DNA from: Bog-375 sp049698695
Lineage (GTDB): Bacteria; Acidobacteriota; Terriglobia; Bryobacterales; Bryobacteraceae
DNA: 64,000 bases
Direction of reading: 5' to 3'
Assembly (NCBI GenBank): GCA_049698695.1
Contig: JBAVYH010000169.1
Location: forward strand, 1 to 64,000
Shown: in pieces, positions 1-8,871 of the stretch
How the letters are laid out: the number at the start of each line of letters is the position of its first letter
How positions within the stretch are numbered: the first letter of the stretch is position 1
The notes under the pieces: generated by a model
Told to the model about the DNA's origin: nothing
The model's database searches: none
The model's input: the letters and a program-made list of their open reading frames with translations, nothing else
Position numbers and translations under genes: made by a program

Positions 1-254
1 TTCCCACCGCGCCGGCAACGACGGTCTATTCCCCCGAAAACGAACAAGAAAACCCAGCGAAAGGAGCCCGGCACTGCGCCAACCAGATTTCAGCCCTTCA
101 GGCTCATTCTTGGATTAGAAAATGCTCTGGGGGTGCTGCGCTAGATCCAGCGCACTACTTGCAACTGGCCTGTCTTTCTGTGGCTATGGGCGCCGGGACT
201 GATGGGCCGGGAGCGCCTCGCTGAGGCCGGCGCGGCTCAAGAGGCTTGCCGCGC

Positions 255-815
255 TTAAGCGTTGGACAACTGGTTCCTGCTTCGCGGCGCGGTAATGAAA
301 CCGATCGGCTTTTTCCCCGGCAACGCCGGCGGATCCATAAGCTCCTTCAAAATATCAAACACCACCTTAAACTGGCGATCGCACTTTTCCTCCATCTCAA
401 TGAGCCTCCGAGCGAGCAGTTTGTGGGTCGCAAGGATCTGTCGGAGGCGAACGAAGGTGCGCATGATCGCGATGTTCACCATGATGGCGCGCTCGCTCCG
501 CAGGACGCTCGAGAGCATGGCAACACCCTGCTCGGTGAACGCATATGGGAGAAACCCGCCCAAGCTCCGGTGGGAAGGTATCACATTCTGTGATACCAAG
601 CCCTCTGCCTCTTCCTGGGAAAGCTGGATTACGAAATCGGGCGGGAAGCGGCTCTGATTGCGCTTGACGGCTTGGCGCAACGCAATCGGCTTCACCTGGT
701 AGAGCGTGGCGAGATCGCGGTCGAGCATAACCTTGCGCCCACGAATGAGGAGAATCCGCCGCTCGATGACTTGTGCTGGAACCAGCGATTCTGCTCGATT
801 CCTCCTGGTCGGCAT
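255..815 (-). CDS. ORF6N domain-containing protein
   Basis: Small soluble protein of about 186 residues. The N-terminal half carries the ORF6N signature: 'VIERRILLIRGRKVMLDRD' followed by 'LATLYQV', an 'AVKRN' segment and 'FPPDFVIQLSQEE', with 'AFTEQGVAMLSSVLRS' after it. The C-terminal half is helical and charged. ORF6N is a predicted DNA-binding domain common in phage and bacterial antirepressor-like proteins. I used the ATG at 815; a TTG at 833 preceded by GAGG would add six residues. It stands alone and is divergent from the sugar permease. The family assignment is firm, but the cellular role is unknown. Confidence 0.8.
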   Translation of the reverse strand: MPTRRNRAESLVPAQVIERRILLIRGRKVMLDRDLATLYQVKPIALRQAVKRNQSRFPPDFVIQLSQEEAEGLVSQNVIPSHRSLGGFLPYAFTEQGVAMLSSVLRSERAIMVNIAIMRTFVRLRQILATHKLLARRLIEMEEKCDRQFKVVFDILKELMDPPALPGKKPIGFITAPRSRNQLSNA

Positions 816-1018
816 TGGTAGGTTTGGTTTCAAGAGACCTCAAAATCTCAGTGCCCCGTGGACCGGAACGCTCTCAGCAAGTTTGTTGGCCGTCCGCGTG
901 GACGAGCCCGTGGAGCGCCGCGGCATGCTGTCCGTTCGCTTTGCGGAAAGCACCGCGCCGCCGTTTCGAAGCTTCCCCAAGCCTCCCGCCCGCCACTTGC
1001 TACAATTCATCGGAGCCT

Positions 1019-2164
1019 ATGAAGATACGCACCCTTCCGGTTTTTCTGGCCTTTCTGGCGATGGGCTTCGGCGACGCCGTTGGCCCCTTCGTCGGCCTGG
1101 CGAGAGATGAATTTCACTTGAGCAATGCCGTGGCCTCGCTGATTCCCTTCGTCGGATTCAGCATGTTCGGCCTGCTCTCCGTGCCGATGGGGGTGTTTCA
1201 AGACCGGCGCGGCAAGAAAACCGTCTTGATGCTCGGACTCGGCGTCGCCCTGGTCGGGCTGCTCAACGCCAGCTTCGGGCTCACGACATTCGTTCGCTTT
1301 CTGCTCACCGTGCTCCTGCTCGATGCCGGCGCGGCCATTCTGCAGGTGGCCGGCAACCCCATCATGCGCGACGTCTCCGCACCCGGCAAGTACGCGCGCA
1401 ATCTATCCCTTGGGCAGTTCGTCAAGGCCATCGGGTCGCTTTCCGGACCCCTCATTCCCTTGGTCGCGAAGCGCTACTTCCACGCCAGTTGGCAAGTCAT
1501 GTTCCCCATTTACGCCGTCGCCCTGGCGGTTACCGTGCTCGCGGTGAGCACGCTCAAGGTGAGAGAGGATGCCGGTGACCGCCATGCCGCCACCTTCTCT
1601 TCGTGCCTGGAATTGCTCGGCAACGGCTACGTGCTGGCCATGGTGGCCGCCATCTTTTTCTACGTTGGCGCCGAAGTGTGCATGAGCTCCTATATTCCTC
1701 TGTTCCTCAAAGAGCAATTCAGCATCGATATCGCGCGCGAAGGCCTGCTCGGCACCGGCCTGTTCTTCACCGCCCTCACCATCGGACGTTTCTCCGGTGG
1801 CGTTATTCTCACTTGGATGGCGCCTCGCAAGTTTCTTGCTCTCACCTGCGCGGTTTCCTTCCTCGGACTGTTCGGCCTGTTTGTGCCCGTTGCGGCCTTT
1901 GCCGCCGCGGCCTGTTTCGTCGTCGGCTTGGGATTCGCCAACATCTTCCCACTCATCTTTTCCACCGCCATCGACGCCATGCCGAAACACGCGAACCCGC
2001 TTTCGGGCCTCATGGTCACCGCCATTGTCGGCGGCGCCATTCTGCCTCCTCTGATGGGTGTGGTCTCCGACCACAGTTCAGTGCTCTTCAGCTTCGTAGT
2101 CCCCATGGCCGCCATTGGCTATGTCACCGCTGCCGGACTGATGGCGAAACCCAAACCCGCATAG
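1019..2164 (+). CDS. FHS-family sugar MFS transporter
   Basis: Inner-membrane permease of 381 residues with about twelve hydrophobic segments. It resembles the fucose/glucose-galactose (FHS) branch of the major facilitator superfamily: 'VAGNPIMRDVSAPGKYARNL' in the first half and the loop 'PMGVFQDRRGKKTVLMLG' after the second helix, where MFS proteins carry their conserved basic motif. Expected role is proton-coupled sugar uptake. The reading frame is open upstream, but the ATG at 1019 begins the hydrophobic sequence and has GGAG just before it. A TACAAT hexamer at 1001-1006 could be a -10 box. Substrate cannot be read from sequence. No sugar enzymes lie next to it. Confidence 0.82.
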   Translation: MKIRTLPVFLAFLAMGFGDAVGPFVGLARDEFHLSNAVASLIPFVGFSMFGLLSVPMGVFQDRRGKKTVLMLGLGVALVGLLNASFGLTTFVRFLLTVLLLDAGAAILQVAGNPIMRDVSAPGKYARNLSLGQFVKAIGSLSGPLIPLVAKRYFHASWQVMFPIYAVALAVTVLAVSTLKVREDAGDRHAATFSSCLELLGNGYVLAMVAAIFFYVGAEVCMSSYIPLFLKEQFSIDIAREGLLGTGLFFTALTIGRFSGGVILTWMAPRKFLALTCAVSFLGLFGLFVPVAAFAAAACFVVGLGFANIFPLIFSTAIDAMPKHANPLSGLMVTAIVGGAILPPLMGVVSDHSSVLFSFVVPMAAIGYVTAAGLMAKPKPA

Positions 2165-2261
2165 TGTGTGGGGCGCACGCTCTCGTCTGCGCCCGACCCC
2201 CGCTCAGGCAGAACTCCCATAGGCCAAATGCGCTGACCTATCCTTGCGCTGGCTGCCGGGG

Positions 2262-2275
2262 CCGGGCATGCCCGG
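2262..2275. repeat. GCATGC-centred palindromic repeat
   Basis: CCGGGCATGCCCGG is a perfect 14-bp palindrome lying 50 bp before the PhnB-like gene. Related copies occur near 13511, 35562 (variant core), 42805, 47773 and 57813, always outside or at the very ends of genes. Confidence 0.7.
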
Positions 2276-2324
2276 TGCGGCCTTCCACGCACCACTCGGC
2301 CGCCGAAGAGAAACGGAGTCAGTC

Positions 2325-2750
2325 ATGCAAGAAGTCGTCACCTTCTTGAACTTCGATGGCAACTGCCGCGAAGCGATGGAGTTTTACAAGAAGTGTTTTT
2401 CGGCCGAGCTGTACCTTTTGCCGTTCGCCGAAGCGCCGGGCGATCCGGCTTGGAAGGCGAAGGAAGTGAAAGACCGCATCATGCATTCGTCGCTCAGCAA
2501 GGGATTGCTGACGCTTCTGATGGCGGCGGACATCATGCCTGGCATGTCTTTCCAGCCAGGCGGCAATTTCTCGGCGGCGATCCAATGCGAGAGCCTGCAG
2601 GAAATTGATGAGCTGTTTAACGCGCTCGGCGAGAACGGCACGATCGCCATGCCCTTGCAGGAGACATTCTGGGCCGCTCGCTTCGGGATGCTCACCGACC
2701 AGTTCGGCGTCCGTTGGCTGCTCAACCTCGGAAAGCCGCCGCAGGGATAG
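2325..2750 (+). CDS. PhnB-like VOC family protein
   Basis: Cytoplasmic protein of 141 residues in the PhnB/3-demethylubiquinone-methyltransferase-like branch of the vicinal oxygen chelate (glyoxalase) superfamily. Typical features are 'TFLNFDGNCREAMEFYKKCF' at the N-terminus, 'IMHSSLSKG' in the middle strand and 'GMLTDQFGVRWLLNL' at the end. Despite old names, members are not proven methyltransferases and many have no known substrate. The ATG at 2325 begins the conserved fold; an in-frame extension to 2244 runs through a palindromic repeat and is unlikely. No functional link to mutL, which follows, is visible. Confidence 0.85.
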   Translation: MQEVVTFLNFDGNCREAMEFYKKCFSAELYLLPFAEAPGDPAWKAKEVKDRIMHSSLSKGLLTLLMAADIMPGMSFQPGGNFSAAIQCESLQEIDELFNALGENGTIAMPLQETFWAARFGMLTDQFGVRWLLNLGKPPQG

Positions 2751-2775
2751 TGGCGCCGTCAGGAGATTCGACTGC

Positions 2776-2799
2776 GCCGCTCGCTGACGGTCGCGGCCC
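2776..2799 (-). repeat. Degenerate copy of dispersed intergenic repeat
   Basis: Read on the minus strand this is GGGCCGCGACCGTCAGCGAG followed by CGGC. It matches the repeat at 11864, 27544 and 29875 with a few differences and lies between the PhnB-like gene and mutL. Confidence 0.5.
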
Positions 2800-2840
2800 T
2801 GAAGCGCCCCCTGGGCTATAGTGAACTATAAGATTCGCCC

Positions 2841-4868
2841 ATGGGCCGCATCCGCATCCTGCCCGACCAGGTCGCCAATAAGATCGCCGCCGGTGAAGTG
2901 GTCGAGCGCCCCGCTTCGGTTGTCAAGGAGCTGCTCGAGAATTCGCTCGACGCCGGCGCCAGCGAGCTGTGCATCGAGGTTGAATCGGGCGGCCGCCGCC
3001 TGATCCGCATCGCCGACGATGGCTGCGGCATGCTCCGCGACGACGCCCTGCTCGCCTTCGAGCGCCATGCCACCAGCAAGCTGCGCGACGTCAAGGACCT
3101 GCTCTCCATCTCCACGCTCGGCTTCCGCGGCGAAGCGTTGCCCTCCATCGCCTCCGTATCGCGGCTGTTGCTCGAAACCCGATCCGCCGAAGAGACCACC
3201 GGCACGCGCATCGAAATCGCCGGCGGCAAAATGCTGCGCTGCGAAGAAGCGGCGCTGGGCGGCGGCACCGCCATCACCGTCCGCGACCTCTTCTATAACG
3301 TTCCCGCGCGAAAAAAATTCCTGCGAACCGAGCAAACCGAGCTTGCCCACATCGCCAGCCTGGTGACTCACTACAGCCTCGCCCACCCGGAAAAGACCTT
3401 TCAGTTGATCAGCGGCGCAAGCGAGCTGTTGTACGTCACGCCCGTCGCCACTCTCGCCGAGCGCGTCTATCAGGTCTTCGGCGGGCGCACGCTGGAGGAC
3501 CTGGTCGAAATCGGCCACCGCGAGAAAGATCTCTTCCTGGCGCACGAGAGCGCGCCGCCCGCGCAGGCCATCGCCGAATACCGCGCCGAGCCGGATGAGC
3601 CGTCCAGCCGCCGCTTCCGCCTCACCGGCTTCTTCTCGCGCCCGCAAGTGCAGAAGGCCAATCGCAACTCGGTGTTCATCTTCGTCAACCGCCGCCTGAT
3701 TCGCGACCGCCTGCTGCTGCACGCCCTTTCCTCGGCGTATCACAACCTGATGCCGCCCGCCGCCTACCCCTTCGCGCTGCTGTTTCTCGAGTGCGACGCC
3801 GAGGAGGTGGACGTCAATGTGCATCCGTCGAAAACCGAGGTTCGTTTCCGCCACGGCTCGTTCGTGCACGATTTCGTCCGCGACACCATTCGCGACCGCC
3901 TGATGGAAAGCCGCCCCGCTCCTTCCTTTCCGCCCGCCTCGCGTCCCGCCACCGCTGAACAGCCCGCCGCGCGGCTGCCGTATTCCGAATTCAGCCAGAT
4001 GATCGAAAACCAGGCGCCGGATGCAGCTAGCCTGGTCGAAGCCGAACCTGTGCCGCTCGCGACCGGCGAAATAGCGCCGCCAGAGGCGCCACCCGCGCCG
4101 GGCGATTCGCCGCTGCCCAAGTTTGCCTTGCGGCCCACCACCGGTCCCTCGCCGCGCCTCGATTTCAGCGCGCCGCCGCTCGAAGTGGCGCCCGGCCCGC
4201 GCCCTTCCGGGAAACTCTCGCGCCACCTCGACGCCCATGGGGAATTTCCGCCCGAGGCCGTCCCCCCGCCCGAAATGTCGCTTTCGGTGCTGTCCGATCT
4301 GCGGCCGCTCGGCCAGATCCACGAGAGCTTCATCGTCGCCGCCGGCCGCGACGGCTTGTGGATCATCGACCAGCACGTGGCGCATGAGCGCATCCTGTTC
4401 GAGCAAGTACTCAAGCAGCGCGCCGCCGGAACCGTGGAAACCCAGCGCCTGCTGATGCCGATGATTCTCACCCTCACCGCCGAGCAGCAGATCGATTACG
4501 CCCGCATCGCCGATGAGCTGCGCGCCTCCGGCTTCGAGACCGAGCCTTTCGGCAACCGCACCATCGCCGTGAAATCCGCCCCCGCCGCCATCGGCGCCGC
4601 CGACCTGGAGCAGATCCTGTTCGAGATTCTGGAAATCGCCGAAGGCGAGCTGCGCCAGCGCTCGCTCGACGATCTGCGCCGCGAGATTTCCGCCGGCATC
4701 GCCTGCCGCGCCGCCATCAAGATCAACACCCCCCTAGACGCCGCCAAGATGGAATGGCTGCTCCGCGCTCTTTCCGAAACCGATTGCCCGATGAGTTGCC
4801 CCCACGGCCGCCCGATTGCCATGCATTACTCCACGCGCGAAATCCTGAAAGCCTTCCACCGGATGTAG
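2841..4868 (+). CDS. mutL: DNA mismatch repair endonuclease MutL
   Basis: MutL of 675 residues, the GHKL ATPase that links mismatch recognition to strand processing. The N-terminal ATPase shows 'ENSLDAGAS', 'IADDGCGM' and 'TLGFRGEALPSIASVS'. A variable Pro/Ala-rich linker spans roughly residues 350-470. The C-terminal domain holds the endonuclease motif 'DQHVAHERILFE' (consensus DQHAxxExxxxE, with Val for the first Ala), plus 'IACRAA' and 'CPHGRP', so this should be a nicking-competent MutL of the kind found in MutH-less bacteria. TATAGT at 2817-2822 is a possible -10 box, part of a small inverted repeat (TATAGT, GA, ACTATA). No mutS lies in the window. Confidence 0.97.
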   Translation: MGRIRILPDQVANKIAAGEVVERPASVVKELLENSLDAGASELCIEVESGGRRLIRIADDGCGMLRDDALLAFERHATSKLRDVKDLLSISTLGFRGEALPSIASVSRLLLETRSAEETTGTRIEIAGGKMLRCEEAALGGGTAITVRDLFYNVPARKKFLRTEQTELAHIASLVTHYSLAHPEKTFQLISGASELLYVTPVATLAERVYQVFGGRTLEDLVEIGHREKDLFLAHESAPPAQAIAEYRAEPDEPSSRRFRLTGFFSRPQVQKANRNSVFIFVNRRLIRDRLLLHALSSAYHNLMPPAAYPFALLFLECDAEEVDVNVHPSKTEVRFRHGSFVHDFVRDTIRDRLMESRPAPSFPPASRPATAEQPAARLPYSEFSQMIENQAPDAASLVEAEPVPLATGEIAPPEAPPAPGDSPLPKFALRPTTGPSPRLDFSAPPLEVAPGPRPSGKLSRHLDAHGEFPPEAVPPPEMSLSVLSDLRPLGQIHESFIVAAGRDGLWIIDQHVAHERILFEQVLKQRAAGTVETQRLLMPMILTLTAEQQIDYARIADELRASGFETEPFGNRTIAVKSAPAAIGAADLEQILFEILEIAEGELRQRSLDDLRREISAGIACRAAIKINTPLDAAKMEWLLRALSETDCPMSCPHGRPIAMHYSTREILKAFHRM

Positions 4869-4887
4869 GCCAAGGCTACTAGACCCG

Positions 4888-4900
4888 TGTGGCGCAGGCC
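4888..4900. repeat. Short dispersed repeat TGTGGCGCAGGCC
   Basis: The 13-mer TGTGGCGCAGGCC occurs here, 20 bp after mutL, and again at 11309-11321 just after topA. Here the following bases form an imperfect hairpin (GCGCAGGCC with GGCTTGCGC). Confidence 0.45.
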
Positions 4901-5025
4901 CCCGGCTTGCGCTGCGGCGATCTCAGAAATGCTTCTGCCCACGTCTGCCCGCTTTGTTGTTCCAATCCCCCTCGCAGGCTTAAGAAACGCTATCTCACGG
5001 AGCCGTTTAGGGGCAGAATGGAGTC

Positions 5026-7530
5026 ATGTGGAAGGACCTCTCTTACGGGATTCGGTCGCTGCGGCGCAGCCCGGTCTTCACGGTGGCCGCCGTGCTGTCG
5101 CTGGCGCTCGGCATCGGCGCCAACACGGCCGTCTTTTCTCTTCTGGATCAAGTCGTGCTTCGCTCGCTGCCTGTCAAGGACCCCGAACGCCTGGTCGTCC
5201 TTCACGGCAGCTACTCGGGACCCGGTGGCTACTCAACGGGCTGGGGGACCAACTCCGAGTCCACTTTTCCCTATCCCTTCTATAGGGACCTGCGCGATCG
5301 CCTGCCCGCGTTTTCGGGCATTCTGGCCTGTGCCACGGCGCCGGTGCGGATCACCTGGCGGTCTAGCACGCAGGCGGCGGATGCCGAAATGGTGACGGGC
5401 AACTACTTCCACACGCTGGGTGTTCCAGCGGCTCTGGGCCGCGTGCTGATGCCGGAAGACGATGGCGCACCCGGCGCCAGGCCGGTCGCCGTGCTCAGCC
5501 ACAGCTTCTGGTCCAGCCGCCTCGGCGCGGATCCGGCCGTCCTCAATCGAACCATGGCGATCAACGGCTTGCCGTTTGTCGTGGTCGGCGTGGCCGGCGC
5601 CGGCTTTAACGGCCTGGTGCAGGGCGATTCACCGGACGTGTTTGTGCCCATCGCCATGCAGCGTACGATCACGCCCACCATCGACGCGCTCGACGATCGC
5701 TCTTTTAGCTGGCTCAACTTCTTCGCCCGTCTCGAACCCGGCGAGAGCCTTGCCAGGGCGCAGGCAGCGACCGACGTGGCGTTTCACGCGATCGTCGAAG
5801 CCGACCTCGGCCAGGCCGCTGTCCCGCGCAGCCAGCAGGATCGCGATTACCCGCTCAAGACGCGGCTTGAGTTGAGGCCGGCCGCGCGCGGCATCACCGA
5901 GTTGCAGGGAAAATGGGAAAAGCCTCTCGCCGTGCTGATGATCATGGTCGGCCTGGTGCTGCTGATCGCCTGCGCTAACGTGGCCGGCCTCTTGGTGGCG
6001 CGCGCCGCGGGGCGGCAGCGGGAGATCGCTATCCGGCTGGCTATGGGCGCGAAGCGTTGGCTGTTGGTGAGACAGTTGCTCATCGAAGGCTTCCTGCTGG
6101 CTACGGCGGGAGCGGCGGCCGGCCTGCTGATAGAACAGTGGAGCACTGCCGGGCTGCTGCGCATCCTGCCGCGCGACGCCGTCGCCGGTTGGGTGACGAA
6201 CGCGCCCGATCTGCGCGTGCTCGGCTACTCGTTGGCGCTATCGATGTCGTGCGCGCTTTTGTTCGCCCTGGTTCCCGCCCTCCAGGCGACCAGGCCAAAT
6301 CTAGCCACCACCCTGAAAGACCAGGCCTCCAACGTGCTCTCCCGGGGCCGTTCGGCGCGGTTGCGCCGGTTTCTGGTGACCGCGCAGGTGGCTCTGTCCC
6401 TGATGCTCGTGGTTGGCGCGGGCTTGTTCAGCGCGACCGCGGCGAGACTGGCGAACGCAGACCGCGGCTTTCGCACCCGGCACCTATTGATGTTTTCGGT
6501 GGATGCCACGCTGATTCGCACCGGCACGACCGCGGCCAACGCGTTTTACCGCGATCTGCTGGAGCGGTTGAACGCGACACCCGGCGTCTCCGGTGTGGCA
6601 GCCAGTGACGGCGGACCATACGGCGATGCCGGCTTTGGCGGCGGAGTTCAGGTGGAAGGCTATCACCCGGGCAGCCAGGAGTTCTGGTACGACACCTTCG
6701 AGGCCATCACTCCCGGTTACTTTCGCGCGCTCGGGATTCCGCTGCGCGCCGGCCGCGAGTTCAATGACCGCGATACGGCCGCGGCTCCCAAAGCGGTGGT
6801 GGTCAACGAAGCATTCGCCAAACACTATTTCCCCAACCAGAATCCGATTGGCCGCCACTTGTCGTTCGAAGGTCCCGTGGCGAACGCGCTCGATCGCGAA
6901 ATCGTTGGCATATCGGCCGATGTGCACACCAATGTCCGCCGCAAGGCTTCCAGCAACGTCTACTTCCCTTATACCCAGCGCGAGAAACCGGCCCGCCTGG
7001 TTTTATACGTTCGCGCCGGCGGCGACGAGACGCGGCTCGCCGCAGCCATCCGCCGCACGGTGCGGGAAGCCGACGCAGGTCTGCCCGTGCCCGAAATCAA
7101 GCCGGTTGCGGTGCGCATTCGCGAATCGCTTTACACCCAGAGGCTGGTCGCCATTTTGTCGAGCGCATTCGGCATTCTGGCGACGCTGCTGGCCGCCATC
7201 GGCCTATACGGCGTGATCGCCTTTGCGGTGGCGCGGCGCACCGGCGAGATCGGCCTCCGCATGGCGCTGGGCGCTTTGCCTGCCGACGTGTTGCGGATGG
7301 TATTGCTCGATGCCGGCCGCATGGCAGCGGTTGGCATCGTCGTCGGCTTGGGAGCCGCCTTCGCGCTCAGCCGCTACATCGAGTCGCAACTGTTCGGCGT
7401 CAAGGCGGCGGACCCGTATATCTACGCGGGTGCGGCGCTTGTCCTCGCCGCCGTGGACGCGCTGGCGGCCTTTGTGCCGGCCTGGCGCGCCTCGCGTATC
7501 GATCCGATCTCGGCGCTCCGATACGAATAG
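5026..7530 (+). CDS. ABC transporter permease, ADOP (duplicated MacB/FtsX) type
   Basis: Inner-membrane protein of 834 residues with two MacB-periplasmic/FtsX units in one chain. The N-terminus 'SLRRSPVFTVAAVLSLALG' followed by 'GANTAVFSLLD' is the hallmark of acidobacterial duplicated orphan permeases. The FtsX cores are repeated: 'IAIRLAMGAKRWLLVRQLL' near residue 335 and 'IGLRMALGALPADVLRMVLL' near residue 745. Each is preceded by a large periplasmic domain. No ATPase gene is adjacent, which fits the 'orphan' label. MacB-type proteins couple cytoplasmic ATP hydrolysis to periplasmic movement, for example in efflux or lipoprotein handling. The specific cargo here is unknown. Confidence 0.92.
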   Translation: MWKDLSYGIRSLRRSPVFTVAAVLSLALGIGANTAVFSLLDQVVLRSLPVKDPERLVVLHGSYSGPGGYSTGWGTNSESTFPYPFYRDLRDRLPAFSGILACATAPVRITWRSSTQAADAEMVTGNYFHTLGVPAALGRVLMPEDDGAPGARPVAVLSHSFWSSRLGADPAVLNRTMAINGLPFVVVGVAGAGFNGLVQGDSPDVFVPIAMQRTITPTIDALDDRSFSWLNFFARLEPGESLARAQAATDVAFHAIVEADLGQAAVPRSQQDRDYPLKTRLELRPAARGITELQGKWEKPLAVLMIMVGLVLLIACANVAGLLVARAAGRQREIAIRLAMGAKRWLLVRQLLIEGFLLATAGAAAGLLIEQWSTAGLLRILPRDAVAGWVTNAPDLRVLGYSLALSMSCALLFALVPALQATRPNLATTLKDQASNVLSRGRSARLRRFLVTAQVALSLMLVVGAGLFSATAARLANADRGFRTRHLLMFSVDATLIRTGTTAANAFYRDLLERLNATPGVSGVAASDGGPYGDAGFGGGVQVEGYHPGSQEFWYDTFEAITPGYFRALGIPLRAGREFNDRDTAAAPKAVVVNEAFAKHYFPNQNPIGRHLSFEGPVANALDREIVGISADVHTNVRRKASSNVYFPYTQREKPARLVLYVRAGGDETRLAAAIRRTVREADAGLPVPEIKPVAVRIRESLYTQRLVAILSSAFGILATLLAAIGLYGVIAFAVARRTGEIGLRMALGALPADVLRMVLLDAGRMAAVGIVVGLGAAFALSRYIESQLFGVKAADPYIYAGAALVLAAVDALAAFVPAWRASRIDPISALRYE

Positions 7531-7623
7531 GGAAAGGCGCACAGGTAAGCCGAAGCGCGCGCCGGGTGCACTTGCGTGGTTTGCCGCCCGGCTGCTATCG
7601 TCGTGATCGGAAACTTGGACCCC

Positions 7624-8799
7624 ATGTCACCTCCCGTACTCAGCCGGGATGAGGAGCTCTACTGGCTGGCGCTGCAACTGGTTCCCGGGCTGGGCGCCAG
7701 AGGTGCCGGCAAGCTGCTGGACCGGTTCCGCACGCCCGCAGCTATTTTCCGCGCCTCGCGCACCGAGCTCGAAGCCGCCGGCGTGAGCGGCGCGGTGGCG
7801 CAGTCCATCGCCAGCGGCTGTACGTTTGAAGACGGTGTGGCGGAGCAGGAGAAGATGGCGGCGGCCGGCGCCGTGGCCGTAACCATCGGCGATCCGCGCT
7901 ATCCGCAACGGTTGCGCGAGATCTTCGACCCTCCCATCCTGCTTTTCGCGCTTGGGCGGGTGGAATTGCTGAGCGCCCTTTCCCTGGCCGTGGTGGGAAC
8001 CCGCCGCGCTACGCCGTATGGTACGGCGGTGGCCGAACGGCTCTGCGCGGACCTGGCACACGCCGGCCTCGCCATCTCGAGCGGCATGGCGCGCGGTATC
8101 GACACGGCGGCGCACAAGGGCGCGCTGCAGGCGGGCGGCGATACCATCGCAGTACTCGGCTGCGGCGTGGATGTGGTGTACCCGTCGGAGAATCGCGCGC
8201 TGATGGCGGAGTTGGCGCACAAGGGATTGATCGTTTCGGAATTTCCCATGGGAACCACGGCGTTCCCGCAGAATTTCCCCATCCGCAATCGCGTGATCAG
8301 CGGCATCAGTCTGGGAGTGCTGGTGGTGGAGGGGGCGCAGTACAGCGGTTCGGCCATCACGGCGCGGCTCGCCATGGACCAGGGCCGCGAGGTGTTCGCC
8401 GTTCCCGGCAACATCACGTCGAAGCTGAGCTGGTGCCCCAACCTGTTGATCAAGCAGGGCGCGCGCCTGGTGCAGGACTGGAACGACGTGGTCTCCCAAC
8501 TGCCGGCTGAATCCCGCCGGCATCTAATAGAGAGAGGGCGAAAACGCATTCTGGTGGAGGGCGGCGAATCCGCCGCGGCGGCTGCAGCATCCAAGCCTAA
8601 TGACCCTGCCTCCGGCCTGGAGCCGGTTGCCCGCCGCACGCTCGAAGCTCTCCAGGTAGATGTCGCGACGCACCTGGACGATCTGCTGCAGAAAATCGAG
8701 GACACTTCAACTTCCGAACTCCTGGCAGCGCTGTTCGAACTGGAGATGATGGGGCTGGTCAGGCAGCTTCCCGGTAAAAATTTTGTTAAAGTGTGGTAG
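7624..8799 (+). CDS. dprA: DNA-processing protein DprA (Smf)
   Basis: DprA of 391 residues, which loads RecA on incoming single-stranded DNA during natural transformation. The extended Rossmann fold is clear: 'AVVGTRRATPYG', 'SGMARGIDTAAHKGAL', 'VLGCGVDVVYPSEN' and 'NRVISGISLGVLVVEGA'. An N-terminal helix-hairpin segment ('LVPGLGARGAGKLLDRF') and a C-terminal winged-helix domain from about residue 335 are also present. I chose the ATG at 7624; an in-frame start at 7576 would add an unconserved tail. topA follows 72 bp later, an arrangement also common in other bacteria. Confidence 0.95.
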   Translation: MSPPVLSRDEELYWLALQLVPGLGARGAGKLLDRFRTPAAIFRASRTELEAAGVSGAVAQSIASGCTFEDGVAEQEKMAAAGAVAVTIGDPRYPQRLREIFDPPILLFALGRVELLSALSLAVVGTRRATPYGTAVAERLCADLAHAGLAISSGMARGIDTAAHKGALQAGGDTIAVLGCGVDVVYPSENRALMAELAHKGLIVSEFPMGTTAFPQNFPIRNRVISGISLGVLVVEGAQYSGSAITARLAMDQGREVFAVPGNITSKLSWCPNLLIKQGARLVQDWNDVVSQLPAESRRHLIERGRKRILVEGGESAAAAAASKPNDPASGLEPVARRTLEALQVDVATHLDDLLQKIEDTSTSELLAALFELEMMGLVRQLPGKNFVKVW

Positions 8800-8871
8800 C
8801 ACAGTCTGGGTTCCCGTCAAATCCATGTTCGCGGGCGGCGGGGATAGACTGTTTTTCGAAGAACCTTATAT

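Noticed and set aside
2826..4406. 526-codon open frame antisense to mutL
   Set aside because: It is a shadow of a high-GC gene. mutL has all family motifs and the antisense product resembles nothing.
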